NCBI GenBank assembly: GCA_038141425.1
Contig: JAYQIC010000010.1
Span: 124,001 to 188,000, forward strand
Direction of reading: 5' to 3'
Length of the DNA: 64,000 nucleotides
DNA from: UBA7985 sp038141425
Lineage (GTDB): Bacteria; Pseudomonadota; Alphaproteobacteria; UBA7985
Shown: in pieces, positions 29,226 to 37,422 of the stretch
Numbering within the stretch: position 1 is the stretch's first letter
Layout of the letters: every line of letters starts with the position of its first letter
The notes under the pieces: model-generated
Told to the model about the DNA's origin: nothing
Databases searched by the model: none
Seen by the model: only the letters and a program-made list of their open reading frames with translations
Made by a program: the position numbers and the translations under genes

Positions 29226-29969
29226 TCAGTCGCACTTGAACTGTAACTGCCCTTGATAGTCATAAAACGGCAATTTGAAGGTGACCCAGGAGCGCTTCCG
29301 AATACTCTCTAGAGTATGCCTTCCGTTGAACTCAATTACCTCTGGAGGTCTATCGTAAATTCCGTCTTCCAGATGAAATAGAGTGGTGAGTTGCCCTTTC
29401 ACCCGCTTGTCTGCGGTTATGCCCAATGTTGACTGAGTTGTGAGAAGCATTGGGCCTGCATTAATGAAATTTTTTGACCATTTATGGGTGCCAAATTCTA
29501 GTGCACCACCTTTGATGGATAATTCGCCAGACGCCAGAGTAAATACGCCGCCAAGGGCGTATCCATTGCTATTTAAGGCTTGTAGCTTGAGCGAGAATTT
29601 ACACTCTTGCTTATGCAAAGTTTTGTCGAAGTCCAAAGCCGCGATATTGCGTTTCTCATCGCTGCTTTTTACGGTTTCCTCAAACACGCGCCACTTTGCA
29701 TCGGCGAGCGCCGCAGCACCGCTATCGGTATCGAGAAATCTGCAAAGTCCGGCATAGTCGCTTGGGCTTAGATCCGAACCAACTCGTTGAAGAAAAGCAG
29801 CAATCCTCTGCTCATCGGTTTCAGCCGGCGCACCCAGTTTCACGTCTAATCGGAAAGCTGTGTTGGACAGGTGTTCTTCCACGCATGCCCGGTTCGCCAA
29901 TGCGTATGTTGGAACGAGGGAGCCCAATGTAATCAGGACCACAATCATCATGTTTCTCAGAGCTTGCAT
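29226..29969 (-). CDS. Secreted protein A with shared N-terminal module
   Basis: 247 residues from the ATG at 29969, preceded by a GGTGGGG ribosome site. Residues 1-25 are a signal peptide (MMIVVLITLGSLVPTYALA). Residues 26-97 form a predicted helical module with two Cys that differs from protein B at only six positions over residues 1-97. From residue 98 the sequence is unrelated to B: a beta-rich tail of about 150 residues (GGVFTLASGELSIKGGALEFG, cited here by its core TLASGELSIKGG) ending in LPFYDYQGQLQFKCD. I do not recognise a family. It follows protein B by 44 bp, probably in one transcript. Confidence 0.7.
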   Translation of the reverse strand: MQALRNMMIVVLITLGSLVPTYALANRACVEEHLSNTAFRLDVKLGAPAETDEQRIAAFLQRVGSDLSPSDYAGLCRFLDTDSGAAALADAKWRVFEETVKSSDEKRNIAALDFDKTLHKQECKFSLKLQALNSNGYALGGVFTLASGELSIKGGALEFGTHKWSKNFINAGPMLLTTQSTLGITADKRVKGQLTTLFHLEDGIYDRPPEVIEFNGRHTLESIRKRSWVTFKLPFYDYQGQLQFKCD

Positions 29970-30013
29970 CTGGCCCCACCTTTTGTTCCTGCAATCGCTT
30001 ACCAAGCGCATCC

Positions 30014-30988
30014 TTACGTACAGTTCGGCACGAACGCTCTTAGAGCATTGTCAAAATCAGTACGGTCTTTGCGTCTTTTGGCTTGAGCTAGCGATCTTGC
30101 GTAGTCGAAGACTATCTTCACGCGTTCTCTTTCGTCTTCATCCAAGATGTAGGATAGCTTCGCTGCACAAACGTCCGTGCCAGGTCGTATCCTCAAAAGC
30201 CGGTAGCCATCTAGAGGCTCCAGCAATCCGTCAATTTCCGGTGCTACTCTCGAAGCGATCAGATTAGGGTCTGCGCGAAGGCGCTCTTTATTGAAGTAAA
30301 TAGAATTAAATGGAAAGAATACATGTGCTTCAACTAAATTATCAATCAGATGAAAAGAAACCGTATTCGAAGAGATAAATTCAAATTCCGAAAAATAATT
30401 ACCAATGATTTCAATATCTGAAGCGCTTACTGTATTAGATTGATAGAATTCTAATATAAGGCGTTGATGGTAAGAGCTATTTTTATCAAGATTTGCCTGT
30501 AACAAAGGAGGCTGTACCCTAAAATAATATTGGGTGAGCTTATAGCGTGTAAGTGAATTAGCTAGATCAATGTTTTCGTCCGAATGAAGGTCTGTCTCGC
30601 TTGTTAGACACCCAGACCTGCAATAACCATCATCAACCGGCTGGTAAGAGAAACTCCTACTGCTTAGCTCTAAATCAGCAATAGCCAGTTTAGACCCCTC
30701 AAACACGCGCCACTTTGCATCGGCGAGCGCCGCAGCACCGCTATCGGTATCGAGAAATCTGCAAAGTCCGGCATAGTCGCTTGGGCTTAGATCCGAACCA
30801 ACTCGTTGAAGAAACGCAGCTATCCTCTGCTCATCGGTTTCAGCGGGTGCACCTAGTTTCACGTCTAATCGGAAAGCTGTTTGGGACAGATGCTCTTCCA
30901 CGCATGCTTTGTTGGCCAATGCGTTTGCCGGAACGAGAGAGCCCAATGCAATCAGGACCACAATCATCATGTTTCTCAGAGCAAACAC
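30014..30988 (-). CDS. Secreted protein B with shared N-terminal module
   Basis: 324 residues from a GTG at 30988 after AGGACGAG. Residues 1-97 are 91/97 identical to protein A, including the signal peptide and the block SDLSPSDYAGLCRFLDTDSG. From residue 98 the tail is different: about 227 residues, Tyr/Phe/Asn-rich, with a Cys pair (DDGYCRSGC) and a basic C-terminal part (ARSLAQAKRRKDR). The tail is visibly AT-richer than the head. No family recognised. The sharp switch at codon 97 in both genes points to module exchange or duplication followed by tail replacement. Confidence 0.7.
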   Translation of the reverse strand: MFALRNMMIVVLIALGSLVPANALANKACVEEHLSQTAFRLDVKLGAPAETDEQRIAAFLQRVGSDLSPSDYAGLCRFLDTDSGAAALADAKWRVFEGSKLAIADLELSSRSFSYQPVDDGYCRSGCLTSETDLHSDENIDLANSLTRYKLTQYYFRVQPPLLQANLDKNSSYHQRLILEFYQSNTVSASDIEIIGNYFSEFEFISSNTVSFHLIDNLVEAHVFFPFNSIYFNKERLRADPNLIASRVAPEIDGLLEPLDGYRLLRIRPGTDVCAAKLSYILDEDERERVKIVFDYARSLAQAKRRKDRTDFDNALRAFVPNCT

Positions 30989-31150
30989 CTCGTCCTACCT
31001 CTCTACCGATATCCTGAACTAACGCACCAAAGTGACCTCAGATCCCTGAACCCTGCCCATTTCCGGGCCGGTTGTCACGGTGCCACAGTTGACGGTTCCA
31101 ATGTGTTTGCTAGCGTTGGTACGATGCAACCGCTGATCTTGGAGGGATTG

Positions 31151-32625
31151 ATGCACGAAGGCTATCTGGCACGAAAACTTGGCTTGGGCGTCGCGAACCC
31201 ACGAGACATCGATATCCCACCAGAAGACTATGTCGACGAACAGCTTGCAATGCCGATCCAGGATTTGGCGCTCCGCGACAGCACTAGCCCCATCAAAGTC
31301 GTTGAGCCATGGCCTGAAAAGTTCGAAAGGCCCCTTAAAGAGAAATGGAGAGACGAAGATCAATACCATTCAAAGCGTCGCCGACTGGAAAACAAAAAAA
31401 ATGCATCTACGGAACAGATAGAAGAGTTAGACCAACTTAGTCATAGCTTGTCTTGGTACCACCGTGAAGCTGACGCTTATCAGCTTATTGTGACAAATAT
31501 TTATTCTGATAATCACGTCATTAATCGTTTGAATATTTTTTGGTCAAACCATTTCACCGTGTCGAAAGAACATTTCATCGGAGATTTCATTTTTTCTTCA
31601 AAGCGATTGCTCAATTCAAACTTCAAAGAGCTTCTGTATCATTCGATCAAACATCCAGCGATGACGACATATCTCGATAATTTCACAAATCTCGGTGAAA
31701 ACTCTGAAGTCGTGAAGTCCTGCAAGCGTGAGGATGTGGCGACTGGATGCCCGGGATGAACGACAATCTGGCTCGGGAGCTCCTCGAGCTTCACACCGTT
31801 TCCCCTGCTCGCGGATACACTGAGAAGGACATTCATGAGGTTGCCAAACTCCTTGCGGGATGGGGTAAATACCTGCCTGGAGACGAAAGAGCCTGGCGAG
31901 CTCCAATCGAGGAAAACTGGGTGCGAAAGGCGGCAGAGCCCGGCAATAAAATGGTTCTTGGCAAGCGCATCTCGTCAGGTAAGAAAGGCTTACGAGAGCT
32001 GACGGATTTTCTGGCTGAAGATCCCATGACCATCGAGCACCTGTCGCGAAAGCTGCTGCGGCACTTCTGTGGCGATCCTGTTGATGACCGTGACGTAGCT
32101 GCTGTTGCTAAGGTCTGGACGGAGACGGATGGACATTTACCAGCGGTACACCGCGAGGTGCTGATCCGAGCGGCCTACAAGCCAGATCAGAAGTTCCTGT
32201 GGCCGTTGGTCTGGGCGTGGCAGGTGATGCGTGTGACAGGCGGTCATCCTTTCATGGGGGTGGAGCAAGCCTTCATTGACTACGACGAAAGGTTGACGCG
32301 GCAGTTCCCGAGCGGAAACCATGGACCAAACCAGTTCTTTCAAGAGCTTGGGATGGATGTCTTTGTAGAGGGCCGGACCCCAGATGGTTTCCCTGAAGAC
32401 AAGGCTGAATGGGTCTCAAACGAGCATATGGACCGGCGTCTAAGGTTTTCGGAGTGGGTCTACAAACGCGCTGCCAACGATGCTGAAGGCAGCCGTCTCA
32501 CCCCAGCTGAAATCGCAGAGCGACAACGGTTCTCGGCACAGACGGTCCAGGTCGCTTCGAGCTTTGGCAGCGATCCAATTTTCTATCAGCTGCTCATGTG
32601 CAGCCCTGAAATGATGGAGGTGTAA
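31151..32625 (+). CDS. DUF1800 family protein (one frameshift)
   Basis: The ATG at 31151 has a GGAGG site 6 bases upstream. Family features: YLARKLGLGV at the start, NRLNIFWSNHFTVSKEH, HPAMTTYLDNFTNLGENS and NDNLARELLELHTVSPARGY, then KLLAGWGKYL. One indel near 31740 moves the second half to another frame. About 491 residues. DUF1800 proteins are usually encoded beside DUF1501 proteins, as here (2 bp apart), and are of unknown function. No signal peptide is visible at this start, unlike some relatives. The divergent gene pair A/B lies upstream. Confidence 0.85.
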
Positions 32626-32627
32626 TC

Positions 32628-33760
32628 ATGCATAGACGTGGATTTCTGGGCGGTGCTGGCGCCAGTCTGTTCCTCTCCGGTCTCCCGCACGTAGGCTTTG
32701 GCCAAGACCTGCCTCAGGGCAGGATCGTCTTGATTAACCTTGAAGGCGGGTTGGATGGTCTGGCCGCAGTGCCGCCCTTGGGTGATGACAGTTTGCAACG
32801 TCGGCGGCGGAACCTCATGATCGACGCGGCTCCGTTGATCGACGGCTTCTTTGGTCTGCACCCCCAGCTAGCAGCCTTTGGTCGGCTGTTTGCCCGCGGA
32901 GAGGCCTCTGTCATCCATGCCACCTCGTTTCCATACATCAAACGCTCTCACTTCGAGGGGCAGAACGTGCTGCAAAGTGGGGTGACTACTCCCTACTCCT
33001 CGCCGACAGGCTGGCTGGGTCGGGCCATGGACCTGGCATCCATTCCTGGCCGAGCGCTCTCTTTGAACACGCCGCTGGTCCTGCGGGGGTCGCTCGATAC
33101 TGACACCTACTATCCGGCTGCTATTCCGGGAACTATGACACCCAATGTCTCAGTGCTGGAGGCTTTTGAGCAGATGCACAGCGGTGAGGTTCAGATGGCT
33201 ATTGCCAAGCTCGGGGACCGACGGCGGGCGCGTGAGTATGGAGGCAGCCGGGATCCGATAACACTGGCGTCTAAAGCTGCGGCGGCGATGAAGGAGGAGG
33301 ATGGTCCTCGGGTTGCGGTCATCACGGTTGATAACTTTGACACGCATGCGGGCCAGGGGCCGAGTTCGGAGAGCTGGCACAGCAGCTTGAAACCACGGAC
33401 CGGGTGATTGAGACCTTCAAGGTGAGCATGGGTCCTTCTTGGAATGACACCATCATCCTGACGGCCACAGAGTTTGGTCGCACGGTGGCGCAGAACGGCT
33501 CAGCGGGCACAGACCACGGCTATGGTGGCGTAAGCCTGCTTGCGGGCGGTTTGCTCGCAGGGTCTCGTGTTATTGCCAACTGGCCGGGACTTGCGAAGAA
33601 AGACCTGTTCGAGGGTCGTGACCTCATGGCGACCTTGGATTACCGCGCGGTCTGTGCCGCGTGCATCGAGGCTGCCTTTGGACTGCAGCACGACGTAATC
33701 GCGGATCAGGTGTTCTTCGAGCCCAAGCTACCTCGCATCCACGACGATTTGTTTGCTTAG
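32628..33760 (+). CDS. DUF1501 family Tat-exported protein (one frameshift)
   Basis: The N-terminus MHRRGFLGGAGASLFLSG is a twin-arginine-like signal (RRGFL). The body has LINLEGGLDGLAAVPP, YIKRSHFEGQNVLQSG and GWLGRAMD; after a missing G in a G run near 33358 it continues EFGELAQQLETTDRV and ends with TATEFGRTVAQNGSAGTDHG. About 377 residues. DUF1501 proteins resemble the sulfatase/alkaline-phosphatase fold and are exported; their partners are DUF1800 proteins such as the gene 2 bp upstream. The role of the pair is not known. Confidence 0.87.
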
Positions 33761-33778
33761 CCGGTTCTATGCACGTCG

Positions 33779-33970
33779 TACAGGGGTCGTCTTAGCCGGC
33801 GGCTCCATCGCTACGGCCGTGGACGCGGTGGACGCGCATTTCCATTGTCGTTTTTGGCGGTAACAGCGGTTCGGTAAGACCCAATCTCAAAAATCGGCGT
33901 ACATAGAGGCGTCCGGCGCGTCCGGATATTGTGAACTAGCGGCCGCGGTTAGCAGGTCAGAGACGGGGGC
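33779..33970 (+). repeat. Structured repeat R4
   Basis: Fourth copy, beginning 18 bases after the DUF1501 stop. Hairpin I is GGGGTCGTC-ttagcc-GGCGGCTCC. The core CGCGCATTTCCATTGTCG to CGTACATAGAGGCG is more diverged, and its small inverted repeat is disrupted (GGTTCGGTAAGACC). Left arm GTGGACGCGGTGGACGC, right arm GGCGTCCGGCGCGTCCGG; they pair with G-T tolerance. Of the terminal hairpin only GAGACGGGGGC is left. About 75 bp without features follow before the next gene. Confidence 0.82.
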
Positions 33971-34045
33971 TATTGAGGAGCAGCGTGCTTTTTGTTCAGC
34001 TTAGATGAAGCGGCGACCGGGAAAAACTAATCGCATTGGAAGCGA

Positions 34046-34507
34046 CTAGCATTTGATGCATCCCGATGACTGGTCGATATAACAGCCCATATCGATGAGA
34101 CGACTGCTACTGTTGGAGCCAAGTTTACAAACTTCCTTAGTTGAGGGTGAACTTATTGGCGTCGCCGAAATCAGATGTTCCCGCCATGCTGCCGACACTA
34201 CGGCCTCAAGCGCTGAGTTTTGTGCAAGAGTTGAAGCTGCAATCAAATGCTTTAGCGCCCTGAATGACCGGTTTAGTGCCAGAAATTTTTTCAGTGCTTG
34301 CTTACATGCCTCGTAATTCTCATTGCCAGTTAGATCTGAGTGGTCCTCCAAACATGCACGCTTTACCTCAAGTACAGACCTTTCGGTGCTTGAAACAAAC
34401 TGTGAACCGACACCGCTAAACTTAAAGGACGTGATGGTATCCGCCTTACAAAACACTGGAATAAGGGAAAAAAGGGCGCCCAAAACGATCACCTTTGTCA
34501 CTCTCAT
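34046..34507 (-). CDS. Small secreted Cys-containing hypothetical protein
   Basis: 153 residues from the ATG at 34507; GAAGGGG lies upstream, and a TTG six codons earlier is a less likely start. Signal peptide MRVTKVIVLGALFSLIPVFCKA. The mature protein has six or more cysteines, the last in YIDQSSGCIKC at the C-terminus, which suggests disulfides in the periplasm. No family recognised and no similarity seen to proteins A or B apart from export. It lies between R4 and the nuclease gene, divergent from the latter. Confidence 0.55.
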   Translation of the reverse strand: MRVTKVIVLGALFSLIPVFCKADTITSFKFSGVGSQFVSSTERSVLEVKRACLEDHSDLTGNENYEACKQALKKFLALNRSFRALKHLIAASTLAQNSALEAVVSAAWREHLISATPISSPSTKEVCKLGSNSSSRLIDMGCYIDQSSGCIKC

Positions 34508-34657
34508 CGTATGGTTCCCCTTCAAAATATTGGGCTAATTTGGACGCAGCTAGATTATTCACCACCAATGCCTGAACTATAGCGATCAGCATTTTTGATG
34601 CAAATTCCCTTTGGGATTGTATTTGTACGTCCGCCTGTAGCCCTCTTTGTCGTTGTC

Positions 34658-35317
34658 ATGCCCATCACCCGCCTCATCGCACTGCTCCTCCTTGCCGTAA
34701 CAGCAGCTGCGCCCGCCGCTGCCCAGACGTTCTTTGGCCCGGCCCGTGTGATCGACGGCGATACCATCGTTGTAGATACCGCCAACATACGCCTGCACGG
34801 CATCGACGCCCCAGAGCAGGACCAGCAGTGCATCCGCGGTGGCACATCATGGCCCTGCGGTGCGGAGTCTACCGCGTTCCTGCAGGCCGCCATTGGCGAT
34901 GATCTGGTGATATGCCGCGTCACAGACGTCGATCGCTACAGCCGGTTCGTTGCCACCTGTTCCGCCAGTCTTGTCGACTTGAACGCGCTGATGGTCCGCC
35001 AGGGCTACGCGCTAGCGTACCGCCGTTACTCGCTGGACTACGCTGCCGACGAAGCGGACGCAGAAGCTGCCGGCCGTGGCCTGTGGTCAGGTGAGTTTGT
35101 GCCGCCCTGGGACTGGCGCCGCGGGGTGCGCTTGGCTGCGCACGAGATCCGTCCCGATGGCTGCACCATTAAGGGCAACATCAACGCAAAGGGCCGACGC
35201 ATCTACCACGTGCCCGGGTCGGCCAGCTACACTCCTACAATCATCGATGAAAGCAAAGGCGAGCGCTGGTTCTGCTCGGAAGCCGAGGCGCGCGCAGCAG
35301 GCTGGGTGAGGCCATAG
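34658..35317 (+). CDS. Secreted thermonuclease (SNase-like) family protein
   Basis: 219 residues from the ATG at 34658, giving the signal peptide MPITRLIALLLLAVTAAAP. The SNase fold follows: ARVIDGDTIVVDTANIRLHG (metal-binding Asp), GIDAPEQDQQC, then the catalytic Arg segment DVDRYSRFVATC and GYALAYRRYS with YAADEADAEAAGRGLW. A C-terminal extension, CTIKGNINAKGRRIYHVPGS, matches the domain often fused to such nucleases. Four or more Cys suggest an oxidising compartment. A 21-codon longer start at 34595 is open but less signal-like. The R5 remnant follows 23 bp after the stop. Confidence 0.85.
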   Translation: MPITRLIALLLLAVTAAAPAAAQTFFGPARVIDGDTIVVDTANIRLHGIDAPEQDQQCIRGGTSWPCGAESTAFLQAAIGDDLVICRVTDVDRYSRFVATCSASLVDLNALMVRQGYALAYRRYSLDYAADEADAEAAGRGLWSGEFVPPWDWRRGVRLAAHEIRPDGCTIKGNINAKGRRIYHVPGSASYTPTIIDESKGERWFCSEAEARAAGWVRP

Positions 35318-35340
35318 CGACCGCGTCCATGGGCCGTAAA

Positions 35341-35377
35341 AATAGCGGCTACTCCCTGGCGTTTTGCGAAACGGGGG
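35341..35377 (+). repeat. R5, terminal-hairpin remnant of the repeat family
   Basis: Only the right end is kept: AATAGCGGCT, then TCCCTGGCGTTTTGCGAAACGGGGG, a match to the terminal hairpin of R1 (cited by its parts GGCGTTTTGCGA and CGGGG), followed by CTGGCTAAT as after R3. It sits 23 bp after the nuclease stop, keeping the gene-then-repeat order. Confidence 0.6.
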
Positions 35378-35406
35378 CTGGCTAATTTGTAGGTGGAGAG
35401 AGTGAC

Positions 35407-35727
35407 CTAGAGCCGTGACTGCGCCAGACCGATTTCGTCCCTGCTGAGTATGCCGTCCTCATTCCTATCCATTCTGCGGAAAGCACGATCGTAGATCTGC
35501 ATGCTCTGGATCCGCCTTGATGCACCGATATCGTCTTCTGCTTCCAGCTCAACAAATGCCTTGAATTCCTCGGCATCGAGCCCGTCGTCTGAATTGGCAT
35601 CGGCAAGGGTGAAGTGCTCCGCCGTCTCCGGCAGCATTTGGGTGGCATCAGCAGAAGCGCCTGTTGTCATAAGCAGAAGAAGCGGGATTGAAAGGAACAA
35701 CGGACGAAGGGAAGTAGCTGAATTCAT
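35407..35727 (-). CDS. Secreted EF-hand protein
   Basis: 106 residues. Signal peptide with hydrophobic run LFLSIPLLLLMTTGASA. Two EF-hand loops: DANSDDGLDAEE (about 43-54) and DRNEDGILSRDE (about 89-100), each with Asp/Asn at 1, 3, 5 and Glu at 12, so calcium binding is likely. It could be a small periplasmic calcium sensor or buffer. The IS3-family element is inserted about 30 bp upstream of its start and may have removed or replaced its promoter. Confidence 0.75.
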   Translation of the reverse strand: MNSATSLRPLFLSIPLLLLMTTGASADATQMLPETAEHFTLADANSDDGLDAEEFKAFVELEAEDDIGASRRIQSMQIYDRAFRRMDRNEDGILSRDEIGLAQSRL

Positions 35728-35842
35728 GGCGCGGGTTCTCCTGACGCTTTGGGAATTTGTCTGACGTCAGCACTCATGGGACAGATTTGGGTAAATTGAT
35801 ACGAGAGGATTTCTGGCTCATTGTAACCATCATGGAGTGAAG

Positions 35843-36216
35843 ATGAGACAGAAATCCCGAAGCGTTGGCAGTCATGGCGAGAAGGTCGTCAAGGATATCC
35901 GCCGTGCGACACGCAAACAGTATTCAGCCGAAGAGAAGATCCGGATCGTACTGGATGGCCTGAAGGGCGAGGAGAGTATCGCCGAGCTCTGCCGCCGTGA
36001 AGGCATTGCACAGAGTTTGTATTACACGTGGTCCAAAGAGTTCCTCGAAGCTGGGAAGAGACGCTTGGCTGGTGATACAGCACGAGCGGCTAGACGAGCG
36101 AGGTCAAAGATCTGAAACGAGAAGCACGTGATCTCAAGGAAGTTGTTGCTGAGCAAGCACTGGAACTGAGGCTTCTGAAAAAAAGCATGCTCGGGGATGG
36201 GGAGGCCGACGAATGA
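35843..36216 (+). CDS. IS3-family transposase OrfA (frameshift)
   Basis: Helix-turn-helix protein that binds the IS ends. The ATG at 35843 follows GGAG; GTG at 35837 is an alternative. Contains KQYSAEEKIRIVLDGLKGEE and IAELCRREGIAQSLYYTWSK, the usual HTH, and then a leucine-zipper region (LKREARDLKEVVAEQALELR) reached after one indel near 36090. The stop TGA at 36214-36216 overlaps the orfB start as ATGA. It may be non-functional if the indel is real. Confidence 0.82.
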
Positions 36217-37193
36217 GATACCCCGCTTGTGAAAAACTGGAGATCATCCGCCTGGTTGAGCGCTCGCACCTCTCCACCCGGCAGACGCTAAACAAACTAG
36301 GCATCCCCAAGAGTACATTTTACCGTTGGTATGAGCTGTACGCTCAGGGCGGCTTGGAAGCGCTCAACGATCAAAGTCCGCGTCCTTCAAGGGTATGGAA
36401 CCGCATTCCTCAAACCATTCGAGAGAGCGTCGTAGACTTGGCTTTGGAGCAAACAGAATTGTCTGCCCGAGAACTTGCCGTGCGTTTCACCGAGCAAGAA
36501 AATTACTATATCTCAGAGGCTTCAGTATATCGCATCCTGAAAGCTTACGATCTGATCACCAGTCCAGCCTATATCGTTCTCTCGGCGGCTGATGAATTCA
36601 AGGACAAGACAACAAGGCCCAATCAGCTTTGGCAAACAGATTTCACCTATCTAAAAGTGACAGGCTGGGGCTGGTTCTATCTAAGCACCATTCTGGATGA
36701 TTACAGCCGTTACATCATCGCCTGGAAACTCTGCACCACCATGAAGACCAGCGATGTAACGCAGACACTGGATCTGGCCCTAAAGGCTTCAGGCTGTGAT
36801 GGGGCCAGGGTGCGACACAAGCCAAGGCTGCTGAGTGACAATGGGCCCAGCTACGTCTCTGCAGAACTCGCTGACTGGTTGAACACCAAGCAAATCGATC
36901 ATGTTCGTGGTGCTCCCTATCATCCGCAAACCCAAGGCAAGATCGAGCGATGGCATCAGACGCTGAAAAACAGGATCTTGCTCGAAAACTACTATCTTCC
37001 CGGAGACCTTGAACAAAACATCAGGGCTTTCGTGGATCACTACAATCACGGCCGGTACCATGAAAGCCTGAGCAACCTAACGCCAGGTGACGGCTACTTT
37101 GGACGGGGTGAGGATATCCTCAAACTACGGGAAAGGACCAAACGACAAACATTCGAACAACGCCGTCTGCTTCATCGAAAAGCAGCAGCATAA
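36213..37193 (+). CDS. IS3-family transposase OrfB (DDE integrase domain)
   Basis: 326 residues, intact. After a second HTH-like region (NKLGIPKSTFYRWYELY) comes the rve/DDE core: first Asp in LWQTDFTYLKV, second Asp in LLSDNGPSYVS, Glu in GKIERWHQTLKN. HHPQTQ-type and YNHGRYHESL motifs are as expected for IS3 elements. It catalyses cleavage and strand transfer. Coupled to orfA by the ATGA overlap. Confidence 0.93.
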   Translation: MRYPACEKLEIIRLVERSHLSTRQTLNKLGIPKSTFYRWYELYAQGGLEALNDQSPRPSRVWNRIPQTIRESVVDLALEQTELSARELAVRFTEQENYYISEASVYRILKAYDLITSPAYIVLSAADEFKDKTTRPNQLWQTDFTYLKVTGWGWFYLSTILDDYSRYIIAWKLCTTMKTSDVTQTLDLALKASGCDGARVRHKPRLLSDNGPSYVSAELADWLNTKQIDHVRGAPYHPQTQGKIERWHQTLKNRILLENYYLPGDLEQNIRAFVDHYNHGRYHESLSNLTPGDGYFGRGEDILKLRERTKRQTFEQRRLLHRKAAA

Positions 37194-37268
37194 TCAATCA
37201 AACGGATGAGCCAGATACTCCTCTAATCAAAGCCTCTCAACTGGCCCAAATACTCTGACAACGGACAG

Positions 37269-37418
37269 GTCTAAAACAATGCTATCGTCCACCAGGACTG
37301 TGTCATCGAAACAGGCACACCGCACGAGTTGCTGGGGTACGGGGGCTATGGGCTGCAGACAGCCCGCATGCAGCGCGGTCATCTCGATTGCACTTCAAAG
37401 GCTTCCAGAAACCCGTGA
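37269..37418 (+). pseudogene. C-terminal stump of an ABC exporter ATPase
   Basis: A frame open from the IS right boundary reads AIVHQDCVIETGTPHELLGYG, matching the end of ABC exporter ATPases (post-Walker-B segment, VIExGTHxELL). It continues GYGLQTARMQRGHLD and stops at TGA 37416-37418, about 46 codons. Everything upstream is missing, cut exactly at the IS end. It was probably part of a type I secretion or polysaccharide exporter and marks an IS-linked deletion. Confidence 0.6.
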
Positions 37419-37422
37419 AGGA

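Larger units (their letters stand above)
35758..37267 (+). mobile_element. IS3-family insertion sequence
   Basis: About 1.5 kb with orfA and orfB. The outer ends TGTCTGACGTCAG (35758-35770) and, inverted, TGTCCGTTGTCAG (37255-37267) match at 10 of 13 positions; similarity continues inward to TCTGGCTCA at 35812-35820 and its inverse at 37207-37215, so the imperfect inverted repeats are about 60 bp. No target duplication is evident: the flanks are AATT on the left and GGTC on the right. The right end abuts a truncated ABC-transporter gene, so an adjacent deletion probably followed insertion. Confidence 0.8.

Noticed and set aside
24526..33970. R repeats as integron attC sites
   Set aside because: No RYYYAAC/GTTRRRY core pair at matching positions, no attI or integron integrase in the window, and the cargo modules hold genes on both strands.
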